Below, piece by piece: positions 21,147-29,668 of a stretch of DNA of 35,037 bases. Source of the DNA: an uncultured Oribacterium sp. (GTDB lineage Bacteria > Bacillota > Clostridia > Lachnospirales > Lachnospiraceae). The position numbers were made by a program, and so were the translations under genes. Each line of letters begins with the position of its first letter. The stretch's first letter is position 1. The stretch covers positions 1 through 35,037 of the forward strand of contig CALAOB010000088.1 in assembly GCA_937927445.1 (NCBI GenBank), given 5' to 3'. Under the pieces are notes generated by a model. It had not been told where the DNA came from. It worked only from the letters and a program-made list of their open reading frames with translations, and made no database searches.

Positions 21147-22505
21147 TTATTCAAGTGGAAACTTTTTTTGTTGCCAGTATTCGTCCGAGCACTTCTTGAC
21201 CTGTGGACTCAGGGCGATGAGGGCAATCAGGTTCGGGATGGTCAGGAGGCCGAGCGCGATGTCCTGGATGGTCCAGACGATGTCGATGGCCGTGACGGCA
21301 CCGATGAGACAGAAGAGGGGGAATACGTACTTGAACTTCTGTGCGATCGTGCTTCCGAACAGATAGTTGAGACCGACGAAGCCGAAATACCACTGGCTCA
21401 TCAGGGTTGTCGTGCAGAAGAGAAGCAGACTGACGATGACCAGATATTTCAGCGGTCCCCAGACGGTGGAAAAGGCATGGATCATCAGGATGCTGCCCGG
21501 AAGTCCGGAATCCAGTACATCGGTTACGCCGAGCACCAGGCCGGAAATCGTGCAGATGACGAAGGTATCGAGGAAAACCTCGGTGACTCCGGTGATGCCC
21601 TGTTCTACCGGGTGCTGAACATTGGCCGCCGAATGGATGACCGGGGCCGAGCCCTCACCGGCTTCGTTCGAATACAGTCCGCGGGCGATGCCCTTCTGCA
21701 TCGCGATGATCATGCTGCCGGTCGCCCCACCGAGCGCCGGACGCCAGCCGAAGGCGCTCGTTACGATTTCGCTGAGTACCGCCGGGAGGCGGGTAATGTT
21801 GAAAAGGATAATCAGTAAACCGCTCAGCACGTAGAGGAGCGCCATCGCCGGTACCAGATTCTGGGTGATGTGTGTCAGTCGCCTGAGGCCTCCGGCGGAG
21901 ACGGTGAAAATCAGGACGACCAGCACCAGGCCGGTGACGAGCTCCGGCACATGAAAATGATTCTGCATGACACTGCCGATCGTGTTCGACTGGATGAAGT
22001 TACCGCCGATGATCTGGATTACCATGAAGACGGCACAGAGGGAAGCGAGGATCGGGGCGTGGAGGCCGTCCCGAATGTAGTACATCGGACCTCCTGTGTA
22101 GTTTCCATCTTCATCCTTCACACGGTAGAGAAGACCGAGGATGATTTCGCCGTATTTCGTCGCCATGCCGACGAAAGCCGCCACCCACATCCAGAAGATC
22201 GCGCCGAGACCGCCGGCGAGTACCGCAGTGGAGACACCGACGATGTTTCCGCTGCCGACGCAGGACGCGACCGCCGTACAGAGCGCCTGGAAAGAGGAGA
22301 TGGAGCTGTCGTCACCGTTTTCTGCATTCTTTTTCTGCTTCCATGGCTCCAGCAGCGTCTTCCGCATGATGTAGGGGAAGCGCCGGATCTGGACGAAACG
22401 GCTGAGCACAGTGTAGAGCAGGCCGATCCCAAGGAGGACGATCAGAAGCCAGTTCCCCCAGATGATACTATTGATACGATCTAAAAGCTGAGACAGAGTC
22501 TGCAT
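21147..22505 (-). CDS. Sodium:alanine/glycine symporter (AGCS family)
   Basis: This 452-residue membrane protein belongs to the AGCS (SSS-fold) amino-acid:sodium symporters, which import alanine, glycine or related small amino acids. It has about eleven hydrophobic segments. The family motif G-S-G-N-I-V-G-V lies at 84-91 and the conserved G-G-P-M-Y-Y-I block at about 143-149. It is the third gene of a minus-strand operon, 21 bp after the sugar isomerase gene and ending before the terminator at 21051. An amino-acid symporter together with a sugar-type isomerase and an MFS carrier is an unusual set; the imported compound may be an amino acid used with, or released from, the same carbon source. 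Confidence 0.92.
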   Translation of the reverse strand: MQTLSQLLDRINSIIWGNWLLIVLLGIGLLYTVLSRFVQIRRFPYIMRKTLLEPWKQKKNAENGDDSSISSFQALCTAVASCVGSGNIVGVSTAVLAGGLGAIFWMWVAAFVGMATKYGEIILGLLYRVKDEDGNYTGGPMYYIRDGLHAPILASLCAVFMVIQIIGGNFIQSNTIGSVMQNHFHVPELVTGLVLVVLIFTVSAGGLRRLTHITQNLVPAMALLYVLSGLLIILFNITRLPAVLSEIVTSAFGWRPALGGATGSMIIAMQKGIARGLYSNEAGEGSAPVIHSAANVQHPVEQGITGVTEVFLDTFVICTISGLVLGVTDVLDSGLPGSILMIHAFSTVWGPLKYLVIVSLLLFCTTTLMSQWYFGFVGLNYLFGSTIAQKFKYVFPLFCLIGAVTAIDIVWTIQDIALGLLTIPNLIALIALSPQVKKCSDEYWQQKKFPLE

Positions 22506-22526
22506 CTTGCCTTCCCCCGAATATAG

Positions 22527-23567
22527 TTATTTGCGGTATTCCTCACAGAGCTTTCTCGTATATGCGAGGCTCCGCTTCACGCCGTCCATCTGAAGTTTCA
22601 GGCAGGTCTCGAGCATTTCTTTCGAGATTTCCTGTGGATAGTAGTAGTCGCTCGGCTTCACCCTCGGGTCATCGAAGAGCGGCGCTTCGACCTTGAAACT
22701 GCCGTCGCCGACATTAGCCACACCACCGGTGCCCGGCGTACGCTTGAACTGCGCGCAGTACGGATAGCACATTTCGAGATTGAGACGTGTGATGGCTGAG
22801 CCGTCCAGGATGATCTGGAGGACGTTTCGGAGGTCAATGTTGCCTTCCCCGACCGGGATGCCGCAGACCACATAGCCGTATGGATCGTCCGGGCTCGGGA
22901 TGACGATGTGATCCTTGAAGTGTGTGGTGATCGTGTACGGCGCCATGTTCTGTGCGGCGCGTGCCGGCTCCTCCCAGGCCATCATGGAGTTGCCGAAATC
23001 GTAGTGGAGACCGATCCACGGGCTGTCCAGCTTCTGAACGACCTTTACCAGCTCGTCCGAGATCTCATATTCGTGGTTCTCGAGGGCGATGCAGATGCGG
23101 CGCTTCTTCAGCTCCGGGATGATCTCGCGAAGGGTCATCGCTGCTTCATCGAACACGACTGGATCGAAATCGCCGAGCACCTTCGCAAGGTCATACTTGC
23201 CTTCGCCACCAGTCGCACGTGTCGCCAGCGGATTCAGGGTGATCGGGATGTAGGTGCGGATGATATCCGCGCCGAGTGCCTCTGCGACATCCAGCACCTT
23301 CAGAAGATGCTCCTTCGTGATGCCCTTCGTAGCGAGCTCCACATACATATGGTAGGACTCGAGCAGCTCCCGTACCTTCCGAAGGTGCGCCGGATCGTTG
23401 TTTCCGAGGGTTCCCCACTCCGGATCGAGATTGTAGTCCTTCAGGATATTGATCATGATGCCGTCGAAGCCGAGCTCGTGGGCTTTCTCGATGTATCCGA
23501 AGATATCCATACGCTTATTCTGAAACCAAAGATGAAGACTTTCTGTATCAAGACCGATTTTTAACAT
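22527..23567 (-). CDS. TIM-barrel sugar isomerase/epimerase family protein
   Basis: This 346-residue protein belongs to the xylose isomerase-like TIM-barrel family (AP_endonuc_2), which includes IolE/IolI, hydroxypyruvate isomerase and tagatose epimerases. Candidate metal ligands are Glu163 (A-L-E-N-H-E), Asp190 (H-Y-D-F-G-N), His216 (T-H-F-K-D-H) and Glu241 (G-E-G-N-I-D). The start ATG is preceded by a good AGGAGG-like site and lies 10 bp after the MFS gene stop, so the genes are cotranscribed. Under DeoR-type control it is likely to convert an intermediate of a sugar or polyol pathway. The exact reaction is not recognisable. Confidence 0.85.
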   Translation of the reverse strand: MLKIGLDTESLHLWFQNKRMDIFGYIEKAHELGFDGIMINILKDYNLDPEWGTLGNNDPAHLRKVRELLESYHMYVELATKGITKEHLLKVLDVAEALGADIIRTYIPITLNPLATRATGGEGKYDLAKVLGDFDPVVFDEAAMTLREIIPELKKRRICIALENHEYEISDELVKVVQKLDSPWIGLHYDFGNSMMAWEEPARAAQNMAPYTITTHFKDHIVIPSPDDPYGYVVCGIPVGEGNIDLRNVLQIILDGSAITRLNLEMCYPYCAQFKRTPGTGGVANVGDGSFKVEAPLFDDPRVKPSDYYYPQEISKEMLETCLKLQMDGVKRSLAYTRKLCEEYRK

Positions 23568-23577
23568 GATGACCTCC

Positions 23578-24888
23578 TTAGTTGTTTGTGTCGGATGCCT
23601 GATTCTGATGCTTCTTGATGCGGTGAATCAGGAAGGTTGAAACGAAGAGACCGACGATGGCCCATCCGATCATGACCGTGAAAACGATACGGAATCCCTT
23701 CATACCAGGATAGCGATCGAGGAAGCTGCCGTACATGACATAGGCAAATGCATTCGGCAGGTAGATCACGAGGGAAGCGAGACTCATCGCGGCACCAGTG
23801 ATTTCTGCTGGTACCTTCACCTCATCCATCGGTGCGAAGAATACAGCACGCATGGTGAAAACGATGGCACCGAAGCCGAGGGTGCAGGCGGCACCGAGCA
23901 TCCACTTTCCGGTCTGGCCCAGTGCTTCATGCGGAACCATCAGGAAGGCGGTCATCGCGATCGCACAGACGAGGAAGCCCATACGGATATGCTTTGCAGC
24001 AGACTTGTGTACTTTATCCGACATAAAACCGCCGACCGGTCCACCGACCATCTTTAAACCATACTGATTAATGATACCATACATACCGACGGCTGTGGCC
24101 GGAAGAAGGTAAATCTGGTTCAGGAACGGGATGAAATAGGTGAGACCGCAGTAGATCGCGTAGACGACGAAACCGTTCATCGCGACCGCCCAGATATCGA
24201 CGTTCTTCAGTGCCTGTACCATGCCTCCGAACGCGGCCTCAGCACGGTTCTGCTCCTTGCCGTCGGCATCGACACGTTTTTCATCGTTCGGAACGAAGAT
24301 CAGGCAGAGCACACCGGCGGCTGCGGTGATGGCGGACAAGAAGAGGATGCCGGCACGTAAGCCCGGTGCACTCTCGCCCATCGCCTTGAAGATGGCCAAT
24401 GCTGACGACGCGACGATGACGTCGATGATGCCACGTCCCATCTCCAGGAAACCAAACATGCGGCCCTGGGTCTTTTCGTCACCGAGCAGTCGGATCGCCT
24501 TTAGAAGCACTGGCCAGTAGGTGACTTCACCGAGAATCGCCATGACACCGAAGGCGGCCAGGAATCCCCAGTAACCAGGGAAGGTGGAGATATACACACC
24601 GACGGCACCGAGGCCGATCAGCGAACCACCGATCATATACTTCTTACTGAACATGTCACAGATATAGATACCGAGGATGAGACCGATGGTCTGTACGATA
24701 CCATAGGCGCTGAGCGCACCACCGATCTGTGTGTTCGTGAGCCCCATGAACTGCTGCATAGGGACATAGAACATATCCTTTAGAGAGGACAGCTTAAAAG
24801 CGACACCGCCGGAAAGCGTCAGGATGCAGAAGACGAACCACCGGTTCGGCATTGCCTTCATCGCTTTCTCCTTCATTTCATTACTCAT
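23578..24888 (-). CDS. Major facilitator superfamily transporter
   Basis: This 436-residue membrane carrier has about twelve hydrophobic segments and a long polar central loop (N-D-E-K-R-V-D-A-D-G-K-E) between the two six-helix halves, as in the major facilitator superfamily. I place the start at ATG 24888 (M-S-N-E-M-K-E-K), eight bases after AAGGAG; the frame is open 32 codons further upstream but that extension overlaps the ribosome binding site and part of the leader. It is the first gene of the operon with the isomerase and the AGCS symporter and is divergent from the DeoR regulator. The neighbours suggest a sugar, sugar acid or polyol substrate; the specific carrier family was not identified with certainty. 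Confidence 0.88.
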   Translation of the reverse strand: MSNEMKEKAMKAMPNRWFVFCILTLSGGVAFKLSSLKDMFYVPMQQFMGLTNTQIGGALSAYGIVQTIGLILGIYICDMFSKKYMIGGSLIGLGAVGVYISTFPGYWGFLAAFGVMAILGEVTYWPVLLKAIRLLGDEKTQGRMFGFLEMGRGIIDVIVASSALAIFKAMGESAPGLRAGILFLSAITAAAGVLCLIFVPNDEKRVDADGKEQNRAEAAFGGMVQALKNVDIWAVAMNGFVVYAIYCGLTYFIPFLNQIYLLPATAVGMYGIINQYGLKMVGGPVGGFMSDKVHKSAAKHIRMGFLVCAIAMTAFLMVPHEALGQTGKWMLGAACTLGFGAIVFTMRAVFFAPMDEVKVPAEITGAAMSLASLVIYLPNAFAYVMYGSFLDRYPGMKGFRIVFTVMIGWAIVGLFVSTFLIHRIKKHQNQASDTNN

Positions 24889-24985
24889 AATCATTTCTCC
24901 TTCCTTATACGACGAGATACTGCAGTGTGTTGTTTGCCAGGCATGCAGGAAACGCGGTTGCATCCGGTTCTCTGCTTTCGACATC

Positions 24986-25014
24986 AGTATATCTGCGAAT
25001 TATTGCGAATACAA
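24986..25014 (-). promoter_or_regulatory. Promoter of the MFS/isomerase/symporter operon
   Basis: On the minus strand TTGTAT (25014-25009), a 17-bp spacer and TATACT (24991-24986). The operator-like inverted repeat starts 8 bp upstream of the -35. Confidence 0.7.
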
Positions 25015-25021
25015 CAGAAAA

Positions 25022-25100
25022 CACAACTAATCGCAGAAAATCAACGAAATTATCAAAAAAATGCATTGCGTTTTGTTGGAAATGACGGCGATTAGTTGTG
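25022..25100. promoter_or_regulatory. Pair of inverted 13-bp sites, likely DeoR operators
   Basis: CACAACTAATCGC (25022-25034) and GCGATTAGTTGTG (25088-25100) are exact reverse complements, 66 bp apart centre to centre. They lie between the MFS operon promoter and the DeoR-family gene. Divergent location and spacing of about six helical turns suit repression by DNA looping. A -10-like TATACT for the regulator is at 25160-25165 with a weak -35. Confidence 0.6.
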
Positions 25101-25200
25101 AAAAAGTGAGAAAAGCAAAAGAAAGCAAAATTAAACTAGGACAAAACGCAAGAATACGCTATACTATAGTACACAAGAGTACAAACATGGGAGGAGAACT

Positions 25201-25992
25201 ATGCTGGCGCAGCAGAGATATAAGAGAATTCTCGATTTATTGGATGAAAATGGTATCGTGCATAACGCGGACCTCGTACGTGAACTGAAGGTTTCTTCCG
25301 AAACGGTGCGGAAGGATATGGATGCGCTGGAGCAGGCGGGAAAGCTGAAACGTGTGCATGGCGGTGCAGTTCCGCTTCCGCCTGCAGAACAGCAGATGCC
25401 GGTTCAGAATGAACCTTATATCTCGCTGAATGTTCGAAATGCCAGTCATATGGAAGAAAAGGCAGCGATCGCCGCGTATGCAGCGAACGCAGTGGAGGAG
25501 TATCAGGCGGTCGGCCTCGACTATGGAAGCACAAGCCTGATCATGGCGAAGGAGCTGGTCCGTCGCTTCGAGAAGCTGACCGTAGTGACCAACTCGATTC
25601 AAAATGCGATGGTGCTCTCGGAGCGTCCGGATTTCACCGTTATCCTGATCGGCGGTATCCTGGATAAAAAGGAACTTTCGCTCGGAAATGAGTTTTCCCA
25701 GATTCTCGAAAATCTCCATCTGGATGTGCTCTTCATGTCCGTCAGCGGTGTGCATCCATCCATCGGCCTGACCGATCAGGGCCTGAGTGAGGCCCGCGTC
25801 CAGGAGCAGATGCGTGAGATCGCAGATAAGACGGTCGTGCTCGCCGACGCCAGCAAGTTCGGAAAAGCCAGCTTCGTGAAGCTCTGCGGCCTGAACGAAG
25901 TGGACGAAATCGTCACCGACGGAGGCGTCGAAGAAGAGATGCAGCAGGCCGTCCGGAGAACAGGCGTCGCACTGCAGGTAGTGGAGCTGTGA
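25201..25992 (+). CDS. DeoR/GlpR-family transcriptional regulator
   Basis: This 263-residue cytosolic repressor has an N-terminal winged helix (about 5-57; Q-Q-R-Y-K-R-I-L-D-L-L-D and S-S-E-T-V-R-K-D-M-D as recognition helix) and a C-terminal effector domain of the DeoR sensor type. In that domain D-Y-G-S-T-S at about 101-106, T-V-V-T-N-S and L-I-G-G fit the sugar-phosphate binding fold, and V-L-A-D-A-S-K-F-G is the usual family signature. The ATG follows GGAGG at 25191. It is divergent from the MFS/isomerase/symporter operon and separated from it by a pair of inverted 13-bp sites, so it very likely controls that operon in response to a phosphorylated sugar. It converges on the DinB-partner gene at a shared hairpin. 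Confidence 0.92.
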   Translation: MLAQQRYKRILDLLDENGIVHNADLVRELKVSSETVRKDMDALEQAGKLKRVHGGAVPLPPAEQQMPVQNEPYISLNVRNASHMEEKAAIAAYAANAVEEYQAVGLDYGSTSLIMAKELVRRFEKLTVVTNSIQNAMVLSERPDFTVILIGGILDKKELSLGNEFSQILENLHLDVLFMSVSGVHPSIGLTDQGLSEARVQEQMREIADKTVVLADASKFGKASFVKLCGLNEVDEIVTDGGVEEEMQQAVRRTGVALQVVEL

Positions 25993-26070
25993 AAAAGAAA
26001 CACATACCTTCTGAAAACAGGAAACGATACGGACGGTATGTCCGGAATCGATTAAGATCAGATGTAGCAA

Positions 26071-26100
26071 ATGGGTGATGATCACATGATCATCACCCAT
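26071..26100. terminator. Bidirectional hairpin at convergent gene ends
   Basis: ATGGGTGATGAT (26071-26082) pairs with ATCATCACCCAT (26089-26100) around CACATG. It lies 80 bp after the DeoR gene and spans the stop codon of the opposing gene. A clear T-run is lacking on either side, so termination strength is uncertain. The same sequence recurs at 20307-20336. Confidence 0.6.
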
Positions 26101-26396
26101 TTGCTTTCGGCGGGGTAGTAGACCAGGCGGAAGCTCTGCTCCAGGCCGCCGAGGATGGCAGTGCAGCTGAAATCCCGGCTGGGGATGCCGGCGTAGTGCT
26201 TCTCCTCAGAGGACTTCACATGGATGTTCTGGATGTAATGAATCTCGCCGTCGTCGCCTTCGAACTTGAAGGAGAGCGGGATGATCGTACCGGAGCTGGT
26301 GAACCAGCTCTTGACGGCGATGGGGTATGGGCGGCCCTTGCGGGTGCCGCTGTCGATGTGCGGGAGCACGTCACTGATGGCAGTGAAACCGGTCAT
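26082..26396 (-). CDS. Small protein coupled to the Y-family polymerase
   Basis: This 104-residue protein is not recognised with certainty. It has no signal peptide or membrane segment and looks like a small beta-rich soluble domain: P-I-A-V-K-S-W-F-T-S-S-G, P-L-S-F-K-F-E-G-D-D-G, I-Q-N-I-H-V-K-S and F-R-L-V-Y-Y-P-A-E-S-K-W. Its ATG overlaps the polymerase stop codon (ATGA), so it is translationally coupled to dinB and probably serves as an accessory or regulatory partner of that polymerase. Coupled small genes behind Y-family polymerases are known in other Gram-positives, such as yolD-like genes, but the sequence does not resemble YolD. A 60-bp copy of its 3' end lies 5.7 kb away at 20307. 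Confidence 0.7.
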   Translation of the reverse strand: MTGFTAISDVLPHIDSGTRKGRPYPIAVKSWFTSSGTIIPLSFKFEGDDGEIHYIQNIHVKSSEEKHYAGIPSRDFSCTAILGGLEQSFRLVYYPAESKWVMIM

Positions 26397-27745
26397 GATA
26401 TTTTTTCCTTATTGTAGTCCACCGTGCGCCGCTCGCGGGAGATGCCGCCGTTCATGTGGTCGATGGCGTGCGGATCCTCGCGGCCGGGGGCGGAGACGAA
26501 GCGGGCACGCTTGATGGCGTCGTTTCCATAGCGGGTACGGATTTCGTCGACGGCATGCTCGGCCTGGCGAAGCTTCCCGTAGTCGTAGCGGTCGAAGAGG
26601 TCCACCTGCCGTCCGGCGGCGTGGCTCACCTTACTGGTGTGGATACCCAGGTGGCGGATCGGGTAGCCGGTCCACAGCTCATCGAAGCAGCGACACGCGG
26701 CATCGTAGATCTCCAGCGTGAGGTCCGTCGGTGAGCGGAGCTGCTTCTGGTGCCCGTAGAAGTGAAGCTCGCTGTCGCGAATGCTGATGTCCACGCAGCT
26801 GACACGGACCTCATCGGCACGGATCCGCTGGGAAACGGTCTCCGCGAGGGAGAGAAGATGCCAGTAAGCCTCCTGCCGGTCCGTCACGTCATGGATGGTC
26901 GTGCAGGAGTTTCCATAGCCCTTCGGCGGGGCCTCCATGAGCTGCGGGATGACCGGACTGTCATCGATGCCGCAGGCGAACTGCCGTACCAGAAGCCCAT
27001 GCGACTTCATGCGGTGATAGAGCATGTCCGGGTCGAACTGCGCGAGCGCACCGATGGTATGGATGCCCAGGCGATGCAGCTTCGGGGCCGTTGCGTAGCC
27101 GACATAGAAGAGCTCCTCCACGGGGAGCGGCCACATCTTATGCTCGATTTCAGATGGCCAGAGTGTATGCACCTGATCCGGCTTCCGGAAGTCGGAGGCC
27201 ATCTTCGCGAGCAGCTTGTTACTCGAGATGCCGACGTTCACGGTAAAGCCAAGCTCCTCCCGGATCCGCTCCTTCAGCTGCCAGGCTAGCAGCACCGCCC
27301 GGTGCTCAAGCTCACTCTGCCACGTGGCATCGATCTCCGCCGGCAGCTGGATCGCATCGAAGGCCCGGATACGGTCCGAGAGTGCGTTCGTCATATCGAG
27401 GAAGGCCTCGTCGATGCTGTACTTCTCGATGGTGTCCGTGTACTCCTGCAGGATCTCGATCATCGCCCGGCTCGCGTGGCTGTAGAGCGTGTAGTTCGGC
27501 GGGACGATGACGAGCTCCGGGCACTTCCGCCGCGCATCCACGATGGGCTCACCGGTCTTAATATGATATTTCTTCGCCGGAATCGACTTCGTGAGGATGA
27601 TCCCGTGACGCTTACTCTGGTCGCCGCCCACCGCGCTCGGAATCGTGCGGAGATCGAGCGTGCCGCCGAGATGGTGGATTCGATAGCACGCCTCCCAGCT
27701 GAGAAACGCAGAATTCACATCGATATGAAAGATAATCCGTTCCAT
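26393..27745 (-). CDS. dinB: Y-family DNA polymerase (DinB/Pol IV type)
   Basis: This 450-residue enzyme is a translesion DNA polymerase. Catalytic motifs are H-I-D-V-N-S-A-F at residues 7-14 (first metal-binding Asp) and Y-S-I-D-E-A-F-L-D (Asp-Glu of the palm). The block A-V-G-G-D-Q-S-K-R-H-G-I-I-L-T-K is the variant typical of the clostridial group. Helix-hairpin-helix and little-finger regions follow (about 195-360). The start ATG follows GGGGAGGG. The gene is coupled to the small gene downstream by a 4-bp overlap. Upstream, three GAACAGATGTTC-like boxes, one touching the -35, point to LexA-type damage control. It is longer than the 350-residue E. coli Pol IV, with an extended C-terminus of unknown role. 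Confidence 0.92.
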   Translation of the reverse strand: MERIIFHIDVNSAFLSWEACYRIHHLGGTLDLRTIPSAVGGDQSKRHGIILTKSIPAKKYHIKTGEPIVDARRKCPELVIVPPNYTLYSHASRAMIEILQEYTDTIEKYSIDEAFLDMTNALSDRIRAFDAIQLPAEIDATWQSELEHRAVLLAWQLKERIREELGFTVNVGISSNKLLAKMASDFRKPDQVHTLWPSEIEHKMWPLPVEELFYVGYATAPKLHRLGIHTIGALAQFDPDMLYHRMKSHGLLVRQFACGIDDSPVIPQLMEAPPKGYGNSCTTIHDVTDRQEAYWHLLSLAETVSQRIRADEVRVSCVDISIRDSELHFYGHQKQLRSPTDLTLEIYDAACRCFDELWTGYPIRHLGIHTSKVSHAAGRQVDLFDRYDYGKLRQAEHAVDEIRTRYGNDAIKRARFVSAPGREDPHAIDHMNGGISRERRTVDYNKEKIS

Positions 27746-27876
27746 AATCTATCCCTCCCCGGTGGCATGATCGGCTCCGACGACATCGCCGGAAGCTGTG
27801 ATTCCAGTACGATCGCTGAAGATGCCGAAAGATCAAGATGTCTGTATGCCATCTTCGTTCTTCACTTCTGGAGATG

Positions 27877-27905
27877 CAGATAAAAGTATCCGAAGCTCTT
27901 GACAA
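27877..27905 (-). promoter_or_regulatory. Promoter of dinB
   Basis: On the minus strand TTGTCA (27905-27900), 17 bp and TATCTG (27882-27877). The -35 overlaps the first LexA-like box by two bases. Confidence 0.5.
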
Positions 27906-27974
27906 ACATCTGTTCTATTTATTATGATAGCGGTGAACGGAACAGATGTCAATCATAAAAACGAGCAGATGTTC
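27904..27974. promoter_or_regulatory. Three LexA-like boxes
   Basis: The sites are AAACATCTGTTC (27904-27915, which is GAACAGATGTTT on the minus strand), GAACAGATGTCA (27940-27951) and GAGCAGATGTTC (27963-27974). All match the palindrome GAAC-AGAT-GTTC with one or two differences, like Gram-positive SOS boxes (GAAC-N4-GTTC). They lie between dinB and the divergent CapA-like gene. Confidence 0.62.
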
Positions 27975-28027
27975 TAATTAATTTTTATAACAGCGCCCGT
28001 TGCAGGGTGGAAAATAGAGGGAGCAAG

Positions 28028-29383
28028 ATGGAGCAGGAGAATCGAAGCGGGCACGGGCGAAGTCGCCGGAAACTGGACGAACAGATGGAAAAAGGAAGCG
28101 GAACGAAGCGCTGGGTCGGGGTGTGGAGTGTCCTTCTGCTCGGCATCCTCGTGGCGCTGGGCGTGATGACGCTGCGCCCGGAGAGTGGGAAGCGTGTGTC
28201 ATCGGATGTTGGAAATATGGGAGAAAGTCTGCCTGTTTCCGATGATGCCACAGGTACGAATGGAGAGGCTGATGCAGCCGGAGCCGGTTCGACGGGAAAG
28301 GATGAAGGCGGATCCGCTGAAAGTGAGAGCGCAGCGAACGACACCACGATCAGGATCGAGAATCCGACGAAGACAAATGCTGCCGGGAGCGATGACACCA
28401 CAGGTACTGCGGATACCGCTACGGATGGTACGGAAGCCGTGAAGGCAGCAGTGCGCCTTCTGTTCGCGGGCGATGTGTATCTCAGCGACCACGTGCTGGA
28501 AGCGTATGACGCCGCCGGCGGCATCGACGGTGTCCTGTCGCAGGGCTATCAGGCGGAGATTCAGGCGGCGGATTATTTCGTGACCAATGAAGAATTTCCG
28601 TTCAGTACGCGCGGAACGCCGGCACCGGATAAGCAGTTCACCTTCCGTGTGCATCCGGAGAAGGTGAAGCTGATGCAGGAGATGGGCATCGACCTCGTCA
28701 CGCTTGCAAACAACCATGCGCTTGACTATGGGCGTGACGCGATGCTCGATACGATCGACACGCTGGACCATGCGGGAATCCGCCACGTGGGTGCCGGAAA
28801 GAACCTTGCGGAGGCACGGAAGCCGGCCATCGTCGAGCTGAACGGGCGGACCTTCGCCTTCATCGGCGCGACGCGCGTATATCCGGAGGCGGACTGGGCA
28901 GCCGGCACGGATTCTGCCGGCATGTTTTCGGCCTATGATGGCGGTGCGGCGCTCGCGGAGGAAGTGAAGGCGGCGAAGCAGCAGGCGGACTATGTCATCG
29001 CCTATGTACACTGGGGCATCGAGCGGGAGGAGATGCCGAACGAGGTGCAGAAGAGCATCGCGCATCGCCTCGTGGATGCAGGCGCAGATCTGGTGGTTGG
29101 CGCACATCCACACGTCCTGCAGGGCCTCGAATACTATCAGGGCGTGCCGATCGCGTACTCCCTCGGGAACTTCGTGTTCGGCAGCTCGATTCCGAGCACC
29201 GCACTGCTGCAGGCAGATGTCGATGACGAGGGCATCCGGCTTCGTCTGATTCCGGGTGCCTCTGCCGCCGGATACACGCGGAAGCTGGACGATACGGAGA
29301 AGATTGCCGCTTTCTATGAAAAGATGAGCGGACTCAGCAGTGGCGTGAAGATCGACGCGGAGGGGTACCTCAGCGCGTCGTAA
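28028..29383 (+). CDS. CapA-family (PGA_cap) membrane-anchored protein
   Basis: This 451-residue protein has an N-terminal membrane anchor (about 29-49), an Asp/Thr/Gly/Ala-rich extracellular linker (about 50-140), and a C-terminal CapA domain of the metallophosphoesterase fold, named after poly-gamma-glutamate capsule synthesis. The metal-binding motifs are F-A-G-D-V, T-N-E-E, L-A-N-N-H-A-L-D-Y-G, H-W-G and G-A-H-P-H-V-L-Q-G. I choose ATG 28028 because GAGGGAG precedes it; GTG 28007 in the same frame has no ribosome binding site. There is no pgsB or pgsC nearby, so it may act on another wall or capsule polymer. The LexA-like boxes upstream may affect it as well as dinB. Confidence 0.86.
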   Translation: MEQENRSGHGRSRRKLDEQMEKGSGTKRWVGVWSVLLLGILVALGVMTLRPESGKRVSSDVGNMGESLPVSDDATGTNGEADAAGAGSTGKDEGGSAESESAANDTTIRIENPTKTNAAGSDDTTGTADTATDGTEAVKAAVRLLFAGDVYLSDHVLEAYDAAGGIDGVLSQGYQAEIQAADYFVTNEEFPFSTRGTPAPDKQFTFRVHPEKVKLMQEMGIDLVTLANNHALDYGRDAMLDTIDTLDHAGIRHVGAGKNLAEARKPAIVELNGRTFAFIGATRVYPEADWAAGTDSAGMFSAYDGGAALAEEVKAAKQQADYVIAYVHWGIEREEMPNEVQKSIAHRLVDAGADLVVGAHPHVLQGLEYYQGVPIAYSLGNFVFGSSIPSTALLQADVDDEGIRLRLIPGASAAGYTRKLDDTEKIAAFYEKMSGLSSGVKIDAEGYLSAS

Positions 29384-29668
29384 GACGCCGGTGAAACACA
29401 CAGTGTAGACAGCGCCATGACATTTCCTGTATGGCTGAAATACTATGTGGATTGGAGATGGATGGTACACATGCTGATAAATATTAGCTGTATCTGCCAT
29501 GCTAAATATGTTATGATAAACGATGTCTGGTGAAGAACACATCCGATTCAGGAAGATTCGGTAGACGATATCGTACGTGCAGAGAATTTGATTTTGGGTT
29601 CTCTGATGAAAATGTCCGGAGATGTGTCGAATCAGAAAAGGAAGAGTGATATAGCGGGAGGACTGGAA
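29384..29668 (+). promoter_or_regulatory. Gap before the YitT gene with an extended -10 promoter
   Basis: The 285-bp gap holds no supported gene. TG-T-TATGAT (29509-29517) is an extended -10 without a good -35. The ribosome binding site GGGAGGA (29655-29661) fixes the next start at 29669. Confidence 0.4.
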
